A stretch of 64,000 nt of DNA, taken from contig OW121741.1 of NCBI GenBank assembly GCA_933228675.1, forward strand, positions 15,616,623 to 15,680,622, given 5' to 3'. This DNA is from Stomorhina lunata. Its lineage: Eukaryota; Arthropoda; Insecta; Diptera; Rhiniidae. A program made the position numbers and the translations under genes. Under the pieces are notes generated by a model. It made no database searches. It worked only from the letters and a program-made list of their open reading frames with translations, and was not told the origin of the DNA. Of this stretch, positions 1 to 12,391 are shown piece after piece (the stretch's first letter is position 1; every line of letters begins with the position of its first letter).

Positions 1-802
1 ATGTTTGGAAACATGGATGGATGGTTTGATATCTATGTAGGGCCAACCACAATTGATTTTATATTTACATAATAAGGAAAGCTGGTTTACTTTTCATAAT
101 CTTGAGTTTCCTTGATTTTTTTACTTTTTGTTTTGAGCTCATTTTGAAAGTTTTTTATTTTTTTGATGAGAAAATTGCCTGGTTTAGATTAAGTGGTTGC
201 TGGGCTAATAGATTAGTTAAACAAGCGAAATTTCAATTTTAGTTTTTGTTAAGAGATTTTTTCAGTGAAGATGTTATGGCAACTTTAAGTTTGGAAAATT
301 TATATTTAAGTTTTGAAATAAACAACCGAAAATTGTGGAAACTATTAAGTAACAACTCAAGGAAATTTATGAATTAAAAGGCAGAAGAAATGAAACAGTT
401 CAGCTAAATTTTTTTGAGAACTAGTTCAGTCTGCACTCGGTATAAAAAGTTGACTCCAGAATACATTTCTGAAGACCTTTATCATTATTTTCTAGTAATT
501 GAAAAATGTCTTGAAATTTTCTATAAGTTATGGGATGATTTTTAGCTTTTTCTATGTTTAGTTTGTAGTACTGTCCATATCTTATCTCTTGACCATGTTC
601 ATTTCTTTAATTTAGGATATGAACATTGTCTATTGTCTTATAGTTAATGTAAGAAATAATGAAAATAAAAGAACAAAAATCTTCTAGAGTTTATATGAGA
701 CTGCCAGTTACGATCACATTAACGAGGTCTGCTATTAAGAGGAATGGGAAAAATAAACATTCTTACCCATGTATATGATTAACCCTCGTATTTTTGCTAT
801 TT
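1..802. other. AT-rich spacer, no gene seen
   Basis: This stretch has no reading frame of note, no RNA gene and no tandem array that I can see. It is ordinary AT-rich non-coding DNA and ends where the inverted termini of a mini-me-like element begin. Confidence 0.6.
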
Positions 803-1572
803 ATATCCTTCATCACTATAGGTGGAAAGGGTATTATAAGTTTGTGCTGATGTATGTAACGCATGGAAATATTTGTCCCAGACCCACCTCTTAGTATACC
901 AATAGGCTTAGAATCACTTTCTGAGTCGATTTAGCGATGTCCGTCCGTCTGGCTGGCTGGCTGGACCCCCAGCCAAACTACAGGTCGCAATTCTAAAGAT
1001 AATTTGATGAAATTTGTCACAGATAATTTTTCTGATAATGAGATCATTATCGTCAAAATCGGTTCATTATTTATGGTACCTCCCATAGGTCCCACTTCCC
1101 GGAATAGTTATATTGGCCACAAATATCAATATTTTTTCATAAAATTCAATACTGCTTATGTAAACTAAAAGTTTATGTAAACTAAAAGCACTGTACCGAA
1201 TTTCGTTAAAATCGGTCCACATTTGACCATATCTCCCATACAAACTTTTCTTTAAAAACGCACTAAATGAGACAAAAATCACTAAAACACTTGTAAATCT
1301 GAAGGTAATAGGAATTTTAAGTTTATTTTTACATACATAATTTTTGTAACAATTGTAATTAATTTGTCAAATTTCGAGATAATCGGTCCACATTTGACCC
1401 TAGCTCTTATATAAGTCCAAATGATGGAAACAGCTTAAATATATAAGTTTTGAGAATGGCAAAATTTAGCAAATATATGTCTTTATACAGGAAAAATAAC
1501 ACCTTTGACATTAGTGGTGAAGGGTATTGTACGGTCGGGCTTGACCGACTATAGCACTTTCTTACTTGTTTT
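803..1572 (+). mobile_element. mini-me/DINE-1-like non-autonomous element, nearly complete
   Basis: The left end reads TATATCCTTCATCAC and its near-inverse GTGGTGAAGGGTAT lies at 1514-1527. Inside is the motif GATTTAGCGATGTCCG at about 929-944, followed by a short GTCY/GGCT run to about 965. This is the conserved core plus proto-microsatellite known for dipteran mini-me elements, which belong to the DINE-1/INE-1 Helitron-like group. Downstream are repeated blocks of the type AATCGGTCCACATTTGACC at about 1210 and 1381. The 3' end carries a 5-bp stem (CGGTC at 1532-1536, GACCG at 1543-1547) and then TTTCTTACTTGTTTT. A hairpin followed by such a tail is what I recall for the group. It has no coding capacity, and short reading frames crossing it at 1067-1282 and 1505-1796 are chance. 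The family name rests on recall and was not searched. Confidence 0.7.
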
Positions 1573-2075
1573 ATATATATTCATATGTTCTTGTCTTGAA
1601 TTGTCTTTACATATTTTACAATTATCTTTACGATGTTGTGGTTCTGGTACTGATTGTTTTAATTTATATTTTGCCTTCTTTGTTTCTTATTGACTGCCCA
1701 GCCCATGACCAAGCCAGTTTAATAACAGTACCACTTTACAGAAAAACCTTTATCCCAATGACCTCATATTCCGTTTGTCGATTTATCGAAGCATAACCGC
1801 AAAACTTTATAAAGGAAAACATCGAAGCCAAAATGTTTCCGTTTAAAAGACAAGATATAAAAATAGTTTTCGCTTATGCATGAATGGTCAGCGAGTGGTT
1901 AATTGTTAATAGATGACTGAAATTTACAAATGGTCATGTTAAAACTCAAGGCATAAACATGATAATAGTCGCAAAGTGAATGGCTTGTATGGGAAGAAAG
2001 GAAGAATCAATAAATAAAATATTAAGAAAATATGAAGTACAAGACTTAAGACCTTTAACAAGAGGAAGTTTTTTT
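1573..2075. other. spacer between mini-me-like element and S31a satellite
   Basis: About 500 bases of mixed-composition DNA with no gene or array that I can support. Confidence 0.5.
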
Positions 2076-4835
2076 TTAAATTTCCTATAAAAATATGAAA
2101 TTTTGGAAAAATTTCCTATAAAAATAGGAAATTTTTGAAAAATTTCCTATAAAAATAGGAAATTTTTGAAAAATTTCCTATAAAAATAGGAAATTTTTGA
2201 AAAATTTCCTATAAAAATAGTAAATTTTTGAAAAATTTCCTATAAAAATAGTAAATTTTTGAAAAATTTCCTATAAAAATAGTAAATTTTTGAAAAATTT
2301 CCTATAAAAATAGTAAATTTTTGAAAAATTTCCTATAAAAATAGGAAATTTTTGAAAAATTTCTTATAAAAATAGGAAATTTTTGAAAAATTTCCTATCA
2401 AAATAGGAAATTTTTGAAAAATTTCCTATAAAAATAGGAAATTTTTGAAAAATTTCCTATAAAATAGGAAATTTTTGAAAAATTTCCTATAAAAATAGGA
2501 AATTTTTGAAAAATTTCCTATAAAAATAGGAAATTTTTGAAAAATTTCCTATAAAAATAGGAAATTTTTGAAAAATTTCCTATAAAAATAGGAAATTTTT
2601 GAAAAAATTCCTATAAAAATAGGAAATTTTTGAAAAATTTCCTATAAAAATAGGAAATTTTTGAAAAATTTCCTATAAAAATAGGAAATTTTTGAAAAAT
2701 TTCCTATAAAAATAGGAAATTTTTGAAAAATTTCCTGTAAAAATAGGAAATTTTTGAAAAATTTCCTATGAAAATAGGAAATTTTTGAAAAATTTCCTAT
2801 AAAAATAGGAAATTTTTGAAAAATTTTCTATAAAAATAGGAAATTTTTGAAAAATTTCCTATAAAAATAGGAAATTTTTGAAAAATTTCCTATAAAAATA
2901 GGAAATTTTTGAAAAATTTCCTATAAAAATAGGAAATTTTTGAAAAATTTCCTATAAAAATAGGAAATTTTTGAAAAATTTCCTATAAAAATAGGAAATT
3001 TTTGAAAAATTTCCTATAAAAATAGGAAATTTTTGAAAAATTTCCTATAAAAATAGGAAATTTTTGAAAAATTTCCTATAAAAATAGGAAATTTTTGAAA
3101 AATTTCCTATAAAAATAGGAAATTTTTGAAAAATTTCCTATAAAAATAGGAAATTTTTGAAAAATTTCCTATAAAAATAGGAAATTTTTGAAAAATTTCC
3201 TATAAAAATAGGAAATTTTTGAAAAATTTCCTATAAAAATAGGAAATTTTTGAAAAATTTCCTAAAAAAATAGGAAATTTTTGAAAAATTTCCTATAAAA
3301 ATAGGAAATTTTTGAAAAATTTCCTATAAAAATAGGAAATTTTTGAAAAATTTCCTATAAAAATAGGAAATTTTTGAAAAATTTCCTATAAAAATAGGAA
3401 ATTTTTGAAAAATTTCCTATAAAAATAGGAAATTTTTGAAAAATTTCCTATAAAAATAGGAAATTTTTGAAAAATTTCCTATAAAAATAGGAAATTTTTG
3501 AAAAATTTCCTATAAAAATAGGAAATTTTTGAAAAATTTCCTATAAAAATAGGAAATTTTTGAAAAATTTCCTATAAAAATAGGAAATTTTTGAAAAATT
3601 TCCTATAAAAATAGGAAATTTTTGAAAAATTTCCTATAAAAATAGGAAATTTTTGAAAAATTTCCTATAAAAATAGGAAATTTTTGAAAAATTTCCTATA
3701 AAAATAGGAAATTTTTGAAAAATTTCCTATAAAAATAGGAAATTTTTGAAAAATTTCCTATAAAAATAGGAAATTTTTGAAAAATTTCCTATAAAAATAG
3801 GAAATTTTTGAAAAATTTCCTATAAAAATAGGAAATTTTTGAAAAATTTCCTATAAAAATAGGAAATTTTTGAAAAATTTCCTATAAAAATAGGAAATTT
3901 TTGAAAAATTTCCTATAAAAATAGGAAATTTTTGAAAAATTTCCTATAAAAATAGGAAATTTTTGAAAAATTTCCTATAAAAATAGGAAATTTTTGAAAA
4001 ATTTCCTATAAAAATAGGAAATTTTTGAAAAATTTCCTATAAAAATAGGAAATTTTTGAAAAATTTCCTATAAAAATAGGAAATTTTTGAAAAATTTCCT
4101 ATAAAAATAGGAAATTTTTGAAAAATTTCCTATAAAAATAGGAAATTTTTGAAAAATTTCCTATAAAAATAGGAAATTTTTGAAAAATTTCCTATAAAAA
4201 TAGGAAATTTTTGAAGAATTTCCTATAAAAATAGGAAATTTTTGAAAAATTTCCTATAAAAATAGGAAATTTTTGAAAAATTTCCTATAAAAATAGGAAA
4301 TTTTTGAAAAATTTCCTATAAAAATAGGAAATTTTTGAAAAATTTCCTATAAAAATAGGAAATTTTTGAAAAATTTCCTATAAAAATAGGAAATTTTTGA
4401 AAAATTTCCTATAAAAATAGGAAATTTTTGAAAAATTTCCTATAAAAATAGGAAATTTTTGAAAAATTTCCTATAAAAATAGGAAATTTTTGAAAAATTT
4501 CCTATAAAAATAGGAAATTTTTGAAAAATTTCCTATAAAAATAGGAAATTTTTGAAAAATTTCCTATAAAAAAAGGAAATTTTTGAAAAATTTCCTATAA
4601 AAATAGGAAATTTTTGAAAAATTTCCTATAAAAATAGGAAATTTTTGAAAAATTTCCTATAAAAATAGGAAATTTTTGAAAAATTTCCTATAAAAATAGG
4701 AAATTTTTGAAAAATTTCCTATAAAAATAGGAAATTTTTGAAAAATTTCCAATAAAAAAAGGAAATTTTTGAAAAATTTCTTATAAAAATAAGAAATTTT
4801 TCAAAACTAAGAAATTTTCGAAAGATTTTTGAAAG
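2076..4835 (+). repeat. S31a satellite array, forward orientation (31-bp unit)
   Basis: A tandem array of a 31-bp unit, about 88 copies by hand count. The period was checked from successive ATTTCCTAT positions at 2111 and 2142. Each unit has two palindromes: ten-base arms GGAAATTTTT and AAAAATTTCC around a single G, and eleven-base arms AAATTTCCTAT and ATAGGAAATTT around four A. Both halves can therefore extrude as hairpins. The left edge (2076-2400) and right edge (4741-4835) carry substitutions, while roughly 2850-4560 is almost invariant. That is the expected result of unequal exchange homogenising the centre. The exact reverse complement of this unit forms the arrays at 6.1-7.2 and 15.8-18.6 kb. 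Confidence 0.95.
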
Positions 4836-6094
4836 AAATTTAAAAAAAAAAAAAAAAAAAAATCGGTTCATTATTTCTTATAATTGCACTTTTTATCCCT
4901 AGATACCATTAAAGTAATCTTGCAATTAACAGAGCATGCGCATCTATTTAACCAATTAAATAAACAAAAAGCTAAAATTGAAAAAAGTATCGAAATATTT
5001 ATGTACTTTAAATGATTTTAAAGCAATTTAAAGGCTAGTCCGTCCCCTCTTTATATGCTGGTACTGCACTGAAGCCATAATCTTAAGCCAAAGACGATGA
5101 AAGGGTTTTGCACATTATTATAGTTTTAGGTCTTTCAGCAAAAAAAAAAATCACTTAAATTCATAAAAGCTTTAAGGCTTGACACAACAAAGATCATCAG
5201 CTACCAAAATCTTTTTAGTGAATGATTAAAAATGGAGTATAATTTTTTTATGTGAAGGGGATTTGGAAAAAATTGCTATAAAATTGATTTCGATTTAATG
5301 GGTAGATTTTGCTCTGCAGAGGAATGAGTCTCTTTACAACTTCAGCATACCATCATTTTGGAAAAAAATTTTGTTATACAAAAAAGTTTTTTTGATTAAA
5401 AAAAGACAATTTATAAAGAAACGTGCGAATGTATTTACAACCATCTGAGCATCAAGTTGTACAGAGCTTCAGACAAAGATTCCGTCATCGTTGGAGGGAC
5501 AGACAAAGGCAATGGCTGTAGATAAAACAGAAATGCTGGAATATTTTTAAACTAAACAGACACTAAACCAGCAGGATAAGTGCCAAGTGCAACGGAGCTG
5601 CCTTTACAACAAATCCATAGACATATAAAGCAAAAGGAATCACTATGGTGCAACTGACAAACCATTTATTGTATTTTTTTGTTTTCAAAAATAAATAAAT
5701 GAAATATTTTATGATGAGTTGCAGAGCATCATCATCATCTTATGGTTGCAGTTGCAGACACATCAAGCCCGACATTTACCACAGACAGACAGACCGACAG
5801 ATGGATGGATGGACAAACAAAAGGATGAAAAATATAATTCCTTATAAATATATATTTTAGTAGAATAAAATTAATTTTGTTTTCATATTTTAAGGAAGTA
5901 GTTAAAGACCTTAAAGAAATTATAAAAAAACTTATTTGAATGGAAGCTGCTTTAACAAAGAAGGGGGCGTCACAGTCAATTTGAAAATTATGGGTTTTTT
6001 TTAAAGCTATAGAGGAACAAAAATTTATTGCTAAAGGTCTAACAGAAGGGACAGGGGTATTTGAACACAGAAGAACAATCGTATCAATTTTCTA
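4836..6094. other. spacer between inverted S31a arrays
   Basis: About 1.26 kb of single-copy-looking DNA. A 21-base A run at 4842-4862 lies directly at the satellite edge. A short compound microsatellite at 5782-5818 moves from CAGA units to TGGA units. No gene is apparent. Confidence 0.55.
5782..5818. repeat. short compound tetranucleotide microsatellite
   Basis: ACAGACAGACAGACCGACAG is followed directly by ATGGATGGATGGAC. It may be a small relic of the mini-me GTCY tract on the minus strand, but no flanking element sequence was recognised. Confidence 0.6.
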
Positions 6095-7168
6095 TTTTCA
6101 TAGCAATTTTTTCAAGAATTTCCTATTTTTATAGGAAATTTTTTTCAAAAATTTTTCAAAAATTTTTCAAAAATTTCCTATTTTTTGTAGGAAATTTTTC
6201 AAAAATTTCCTATTTTTATAGGAAATTTTTCAAAAATTTCCTATTTTTATAGGAAATTTTTCTAAAATTTCCTATTTTTATAGGAAATTTTTCAAAAATT
6301 TCCTATTTTTATAGGAAATTTTTCTAAAATTTCCTATTTTTATAGGAAATTTTTCAAAAATTTCCTATTTTTATAGGAAATTTTTCAAAAATTTCCTATT
6401 TTTATAGGAAATTTTTCAAAAATTTCCTATTTTTATAGGAAATTTTTCAAAAATTTCCTATTTTTATAGGAAATTTTTCAAAAATTTCCTATTTTTATAG
6501 GAAATTTTTCAAAAATTTCCTATTTTTACAGGAAATTTTTCAAAAATTTCCTATTTTTATAGGAAATTTTTCAAAAATTTCCTATTTTTATAGGAAATTT
6601 TTCAAAAATTTCCTATTTTTATAGGAAATTTTTCAAAAATTTCCTATTTTTATAGGAAATTTTTCAAAAATTTCCTATTTTTATAGGAAATTTTTCAAAA
6701 ATTTCCTATTTTTATAGGAAATTTTTCAAAAATTTCCTATTTTTATAGGAAATTTTTCAAAAATTTCCTATTTTTATAGGAAATTTTTCAAAAATTTCCT
6801 ATTTTTATAGGAAATTTTTCAAAAATTTCCTATTTTTATAGGAAATTTTTCAAAAATTTCCTATTTTTATAGGAAATTTTTCAAAAATTTCCTATTTTTA
6901 TAGGAAATTTTTCAAAAATTTCCTATTTTTATAGGAAATTTTTCAAATATTTCCAATTTTTATAGGAATTTTTTTTTAATTTTCTACTTTTATAGGAAAT
7001 TTTTCAAAAATTTCCTATTTTTATAGGAAATTTTTCAAGAATTTCCTATTTTTATAGGAAATTTTTCAAACATTTCCTATATTTATAGGAAATTTTTCAA
7101 ACATTTCCTATAAAATTAGGAAATTTTTCAAACATTTCCTATAAAAATAGGAAATTTTTCAAAAATTT
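6095..7168 (-). repeat. S31a satellite array, reverse orientation
   Basis: About 34 copies of the exact reverse complement of the unit at 2.1-4.8 kb, recognised by the C (not G) at the centre of the GGAAATTTTT/AAAAATTTCC palindrome and by TATTTTTATA instead of TATAAAAATA. The first units (6095-6250) are irregular, with partly duplicated half-units. The last three units (from about 7085) switch the second linker back to the forward form while keeping the reverse-type centre, so they are hybrid monomers. Together with the forward array 1.3 kb upstream this makes a large inverted repeat with about 1 kb of complementary arm. Confidence 0.95.
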
Positions 7169-8238
7169 GAAACGTTTAATAACAATTCATTCAGTTTTCA
7201 AAATCCTCTATAATTTTCCCTTTTACTTAATAACTTTAAATAAATAAAATACAAAGCTCCTCTATTTTTGTTTTATATTGATATAAATGTTTTAAAATCG
7301 TGACTCGCTTTTTGAGATGGTGTTAAACTTTATTCAATAAATTTTGTATGAACCAATTTGAAAATACAATATTTTTTTTCTGTTTCAATTTCGCAGAATT
7401 CGTTTATTTTTTTGCCCTTTTTTTACATGCATGGAGGATTTTAGTACAAAAAAAAAATTTAGTCAGACATACGAAAGTAGATATATAGGGGCTTTAAACG
7501 CAAGCATTGTCTGTGTATCAAAAGGATATTTGAAATTAAACGGATTGCTCTTGATTTCGTTTCATGTGAAATTGTACAAAGTTTTATTTATTTATGAATT
7601 GCGTGCGAAATTTTGAAATTAAATTTTCAGAAGAAATTTTATTATGAAAGAAATGGAAATAATGAAATGATTCATATATACAAGAGATTTCCGTTTCAGG
7701 AAGTAACTCCAAGTGAGGTCTAGAGTCATGACTAAATGCATAAAAAGATATTAGGGCGAAGCTACTATCTGGTGACATTTTAGCTATAAGAAGAGCTATA
7801 CTGGAGCAATACATTAACCTATAAACAAACCTATGATAAAACCATAGGCTATGGATGTCACTAATGCTTAAAGTTAGGCTATAGCTTTACATATAATTTG
7901 GGTTTTAATTGTAGCATTGACTGAAAGAACAAGCTATCACTTTATCAGTGACAAAGCTATGACTCTTTAAAAAAATTCAATAATTCGAAATGAAACAGAT
8001 TTGATAAAACCCTACGGAGTTTTTTCAATTTGTTTTCATGCTGCCAGTACAATCGCAAATTGACATTTGTGTTAGTGCCCTTCACTGATCTATAGCTGTA
8101 ACTAGAGCTTACACTAGATCTACTAGATCTATTAATATAACACAGATAATTTGATATTTAATCCGCTTTTCGCAAACAAATTATAATTCTAATTTAGTTT
8201 ATTTTTATTTTTGGATAAGTATTTTCGATTTTACCAAA
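7169..8238. other. spacer rich in CTATAG-like words
   Basis: No gene was recognised. Short overlapping reading frames at 7431-7616 and 7584-7814 look accidental. From about 7820 to 8130 the words CTATAGCT, ACTAGATCT and AACTAGAGC recur irregularly. This resembles a decayed or pre-amplification form of the 11-bp array that follows. Confidence 0.45.
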
Positions 8239-9171
8239 TGATGACTACACTACGACTAGACTATGACTAGACTATGACCAGACTATGACTAGACTATGAC
8301 TAGACTATGACTAGACTATGACTAGACTATGACTAGACTATGACTAGACTATGACTAGACTATGACTAGACTATGACTAGACTATGACTAGACTATGACT
8401 AGACTATGACTAGACTATGACTAGACTATGACTAGACTATGACTAGACTATGACTAGACTATGACTAGACTATGACTAGACTATGACTAGACTATGACTA
8501 GACTATGACTAGACTATGACTAGACTATGACTAGACTATGACTAGACTATGACTAGACTATGACTAGACTATGACTAGACTATGACTAGACTATGACTAG
8601 ACTATGACTAGACTATGACTAGACTATGACTAGACTATGACTAGACTATGACTAGACTATGACTAGACTATGACTAGACTATGACTAGACTATGACTAGA
8701 CTATGACTAGACTATGACTAGACTATGACTAGACTATGACTAGACTATGACTAGACTATGACTAGACTATGACTAGACTATGACTAGACTATGACTAGAC
8801 TATGACTAGACTATGACTAGACTATGACTAGACTATGACTAGACTATGACTAGACTATGACTAGACTATGACTAGACTATGACTAGACTATGACTAGACT
8901 ATGACTAGACTATGACTAGACTATGACTAGACTATGACTAGACTATGACTAGACTATGACTAGACTATGACTAGACTATGACTAGACTATGACTAGACTA
9001 TGACTAGACTATGACTAGACTATGACTAGACTATGACTAGACTATGACTAGACTATGACTAGACTATGACTAGACTATGACTAGACTATGACTAGACTAT
9101 GACTAGACTATGACTAGACTATGACTAGACTATGACTAGACTAGACTATGACTAACCTGTGACTAGTTCAT
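8239..9171. repeat. 11-bp tandem array (unit ACTATGACTAG)
   Basis: About 84 tandem copies of an 11-bp unit containing the self-complementary tetramer CTAG. The interior is almost invariant. The left edge has variants (ACTACACTACG, TATGACC) and the right edge decays into TGTGACTAGTTCATACTG. An 11-bp period is not a multiple of three, so no frame runs through. It is similar in length and partly in sequence to the GTTCTAGTTCA arrays at 20 and 54 kb, but it is a distinct unit. Confidence 0.95.
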
Positions 9172-10249
9172 ACTGAGAATTTGAGTAAAATACTTATTTC
9201 TTTCTTTTAAAACACCTGTCGCTTTTATTAGTTATTATGTCAAAGAACCTTAAATATGCTTCTAAATCTTATCTGAAGACATCTTTTTATATTTATTGAC
9301 TTAATATTAAGTCTATAACTTAAGTTTTTGAAAATAATTTGCATTTCACTTAATAAATGCAAATATTTTTCTTATTCTTTTATTCACCTGATAATAAGTG
9401 ACACCTACATCTGGATGTTTGGTATCTCCCTTCATATTTGTTAGTAAAATCAACAGATTTGTTGAAGATATTGTTTTTAAAACACTTGACAGTTAGACAG
9501 TAATGCCGACACTATTAACAATTTTAAGCTTCAATAAGAAAAGATATTCATACGATAAGAAAAACAATATTTAGATGGAAATGAGAACATAAGTTATTTG
9601 TTAAACAAACATATGGTAATATGAGACAAACGGTATTTCTGTATCTAAAAAGATAAAGATTTCTTTTTTCTATAAGACAAATCAAAAGACCAGAAGATAA
9701 AAAATTTAGTTGGGCTAAAAAAGATGCATTGGACTTATAAAGATACATGTACTATTTAATGATGCTGGAGATATTGATAATGAAGTTGTTTGTTTGGCTG
9801 ATTTGATTAACTAATTTTAAATTTTCTGAACAATAGCCAAGATATTAATTTAATATTAAATACAGCAATAAATAAGAGTTAAGAATGTCTTTTTGAAAAT
9901 ATAAGATTGAAAAAAACGATAGTCATTTTTGATGATATTATCGGAAAATTTACAAATTATGGTAGAAGTTTCTTTTCATTATTATAATTAATTTCAACAT
10001 TTATTTCCATTATTATTCAAATTCATATTCAATTTTGTTTTCAAATTAGTTGACATGTTTTGAGGCTTAGCTGGTATTTTTTTCTTATAATCTTTAATCA
10101 ATTTCATTAAAATATACATATCTTAGCTTTTAGGGGTTTCAGTTTTCGCTTTATTTTTTATAAATTTGTTAAAATCCAGTGTAACTAATATTCTTAATTG
10201 CTTAATTAAAAAAGTTCAAAAAGTTTTGAATTTTTAATATTTAATTTAA
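9172..10249. other. AT-rich spacer, no gene seen
   Basis: About 1.1 kb of AT-rich DNA. The only frame above 60 codons (9548-9748, minus) has no recognisable composition or motif. Confidence 0.5.
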
Positions 10250-12063
10250 ATAGAAAAATTTTCCATAAAAAATTTTTCTATAGAAAAATTTTCAATAAAA
10301 AAATTTTTCTATAGAGAAATTTTCAATAAAAAATTTTTTCTTTAGAAAAATTTCTAATAAAAAAATGTTTCTATAGAAAAATTTTCAATAAAAAATTTTT
10401 CTATACAAAAATTTTCAATAAAAAAATTTTTCTATACAAAAATTTTCAATAAAAAAAATTTTCTATAGAAAAATTTTTAATAAAAAATTTTTCTATAGAA
10501 AAATTTTCAATAAAAAAATTTTTCTATAGAAAAATTTCTATATAACATTTTCAATAAAAAAATTTTTCTATACAAAAATTTTCAATAAAAAAATTTTTCT
10601 ACAGAAAAGTTTTCAATAACAAAATTTTTCTATAGAAAAATTTTCAATAAAAAAATTTTTCTATACAGAAATTTTCAATAAAAAATTTTTTCTTTAGAAA
10701 AATTTCCAATAAAAAATTTTTTCTATAGAAAAATTTTCAATAAAAAAATTTTTCTATAGAAAAATTTTCAATAAAAAAAAATTTCTATAGAAAAATTTTT
10801 AATAAAAAAATTTTTCTATAGAGAAATTTTCAATAAAAAATTTTTTCTTTAGAAAAACTTCCAATAAAAAAATTTTTCTATAGAAAAATTTCAATAAAAA
10901 AATTTTTCTATAGAAAAATTTGCAATAAAAAAAATTTCTATAGAAAAATTTTTAATAAAAAAATTTTTCTATAGAAAAACTTTCAATAAAAAAATTTTTC
11001 TATAGAAAAATTTCTATACAATATTTTCAATAAAAAAAATTTTTCTATAGAAAAATTTTCAATAAAAAAATTTTTCTATACAAAAATTTTCAATAAAAAA
11101 ATTTTTCTACAGAAAAGTTTTCAATAAAAAAATTTTTTTATAGAAAAATTTTCAATAAAAAAATTTTTCTATAGAAAAATTTTCAATAAAAAAATGTTTC
11201 TATAGAAAAATTTTCAATTAAAAGTTTTTCTATAGAAACATTTTCAATAAAAAAATATTTCTATAGAAAAATTTTCAATAAAAAAATTTTTCTATAGAAA
11301 AATTTTCAATAAAAAAATTTTTCTATAGAAAAATTTTCAATAAAAAAATTTTTCTATAGAAAAACTTTCAATAAAAAAATTTTTCTATAGAAAAATTTTC
11401 AATAAAAAAATTTTTCTATAGAAAAATTTTCAATAAAAAAATTTTTCTATAGAAAAATTTTCAATAAAAAAATTTTTCTATAGAAAAATTTTCAATAAAA
11501 AATTTTTCTATAGAAAATTTTTCAATAAAAAAATTTTTCTATAGAAAAATTTTCAATAAAAACATTTTTCTATAGAAAAATTTTCAATAAAAAAATTTTT
11601 CTATAGAAAAATTTTCAATAAAAAAATTTTTCTTTAGAAAAATTTTCAATAAAAAAATTTTTCTATAGAAAAATTTTCAATAAAAAAATTTTTCTATAGA
11701 AAAATTTTCAATAAAAAAATTTTTCTATAGAGAAATTTTCAATAAAAATTTTTTTCTTTCGAAAAATTTCCAATAAAAAATTTTTTCTATAGAAAAATTT
11801 TCAATAAAAAAATTTTTCTATAGAAAAATTTTCAATAAAAAAAATTTTCTATAGAAAAATTTTTAATAAAAATATTTTTCTATGGAGAAATTTTCAATAA
11901 AAAATTTTTTCTTTAGAAAAACTTCCAATAAAAAAATTTTTCTATAGAAAAACTTCAAATAAAAAAATTTTTCTATAGAAAAATTTTCAATAAAAAAATT
12001 TTTCTATAGAAAAATTTGCAATAAAAAAATGTTTCTATAGAAAAATTTGCAATAAAAAAAAAA
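10250..12063. repeat. S31b satellite array, left part (31-bp unit)
   Basis: About 58 copies of a 31-bp unit; TCTATAG recurs at 11291 and 11322. The core is the perfect palindrome ATTTTTCTATAGAAAAAT, joined by a TTTTCAATAAAA linker. Copies vary by single substitutions (ACAG or ACAA for ATAG, GTTTC for TTTTC). A recognisable block of variants, with an inserted half-unit reading TTTCTATACAA and then CTACAGAAAAG, occurs at about 10530-10620 and 11000-11120. It recurs beyond the insert at 12980-13100, which shows that multi-unit blocks were duplicated. The unit length equals that of S31a although the sequence differs. Confidence 0.93.
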
Positions 12064-12101
12064 TTATCAAAAAATAACAAATTAGTCGGGATGTAAATAT
12101 T

Positions 12102-12317
12102 ATTCAAAAAGAAGTGTATTTGCATTTGATCCCAAACCTGTTACATTTATTTATTAATGTAACAGATCAATTTATTGATAAAAAGTCAAAAAATGTTTGC
12201 GGAGAAACCAAATTCCTCGACGCGTTTCGATGGTTGGTTAAGCCATCTCTTCAGGAGGATTATCCCCAATTTAGACAGATCGAAAACCTCGCATTATTAC
12301 TAAATTTACAAAAATAA
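12102..12317 (+). pseudogene. coding-like block in left arm, unrecognised protein fragment
   Basis: An open frame enters from the arm edge and ends at TAA 12315-12317. There is no ATG; the first near-start is GTG at 12114. Its composition is unlike the satellite, and the reading has protein-like character, including FLDAFRWLVKPSLQEDY and then FRQIENLALLL. I do not recognise the family. It resembles an internal exon or gene fragment and not a full gene. The same block is on the opposite strand at 12688-12903 with one Ser/Pro and one Lys/Thr difference, the only two arm mismatches. Both arms keep the frame open, which may reflect recent origin or purifying pairing. Confidence 0.4.
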
Positions 12318-12391
12318 CTATTAAGAATTATGTTCATAAACCAAAAGTAAAAGCGTAGATTATCGACTGAACAAAAACAAACATTTTTCAG

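Noticed and set aside
803..1572. Autonomous Helitron coding for a Rep/helicase
   Set aside because: The element is under 0.8 kb and no long or conserved frame is present.
1505..1796. Overlapping 62- and 76-codon hydrophobic frames
   Set aside because: They begin inside the 3' end of the mini-me-like element and overlap in different frames of T-rich DNA.
2076..4835. CRISPR-like regular repeats
   Set aside because: Units are directly abutting with no variable spacers, and the context is eukaryotic.
4842..4862. A-run as a retroposon poly(A) tail
   Set aside because: No element body or target duplication was recognised next to it; it fits satellite-edge decay.
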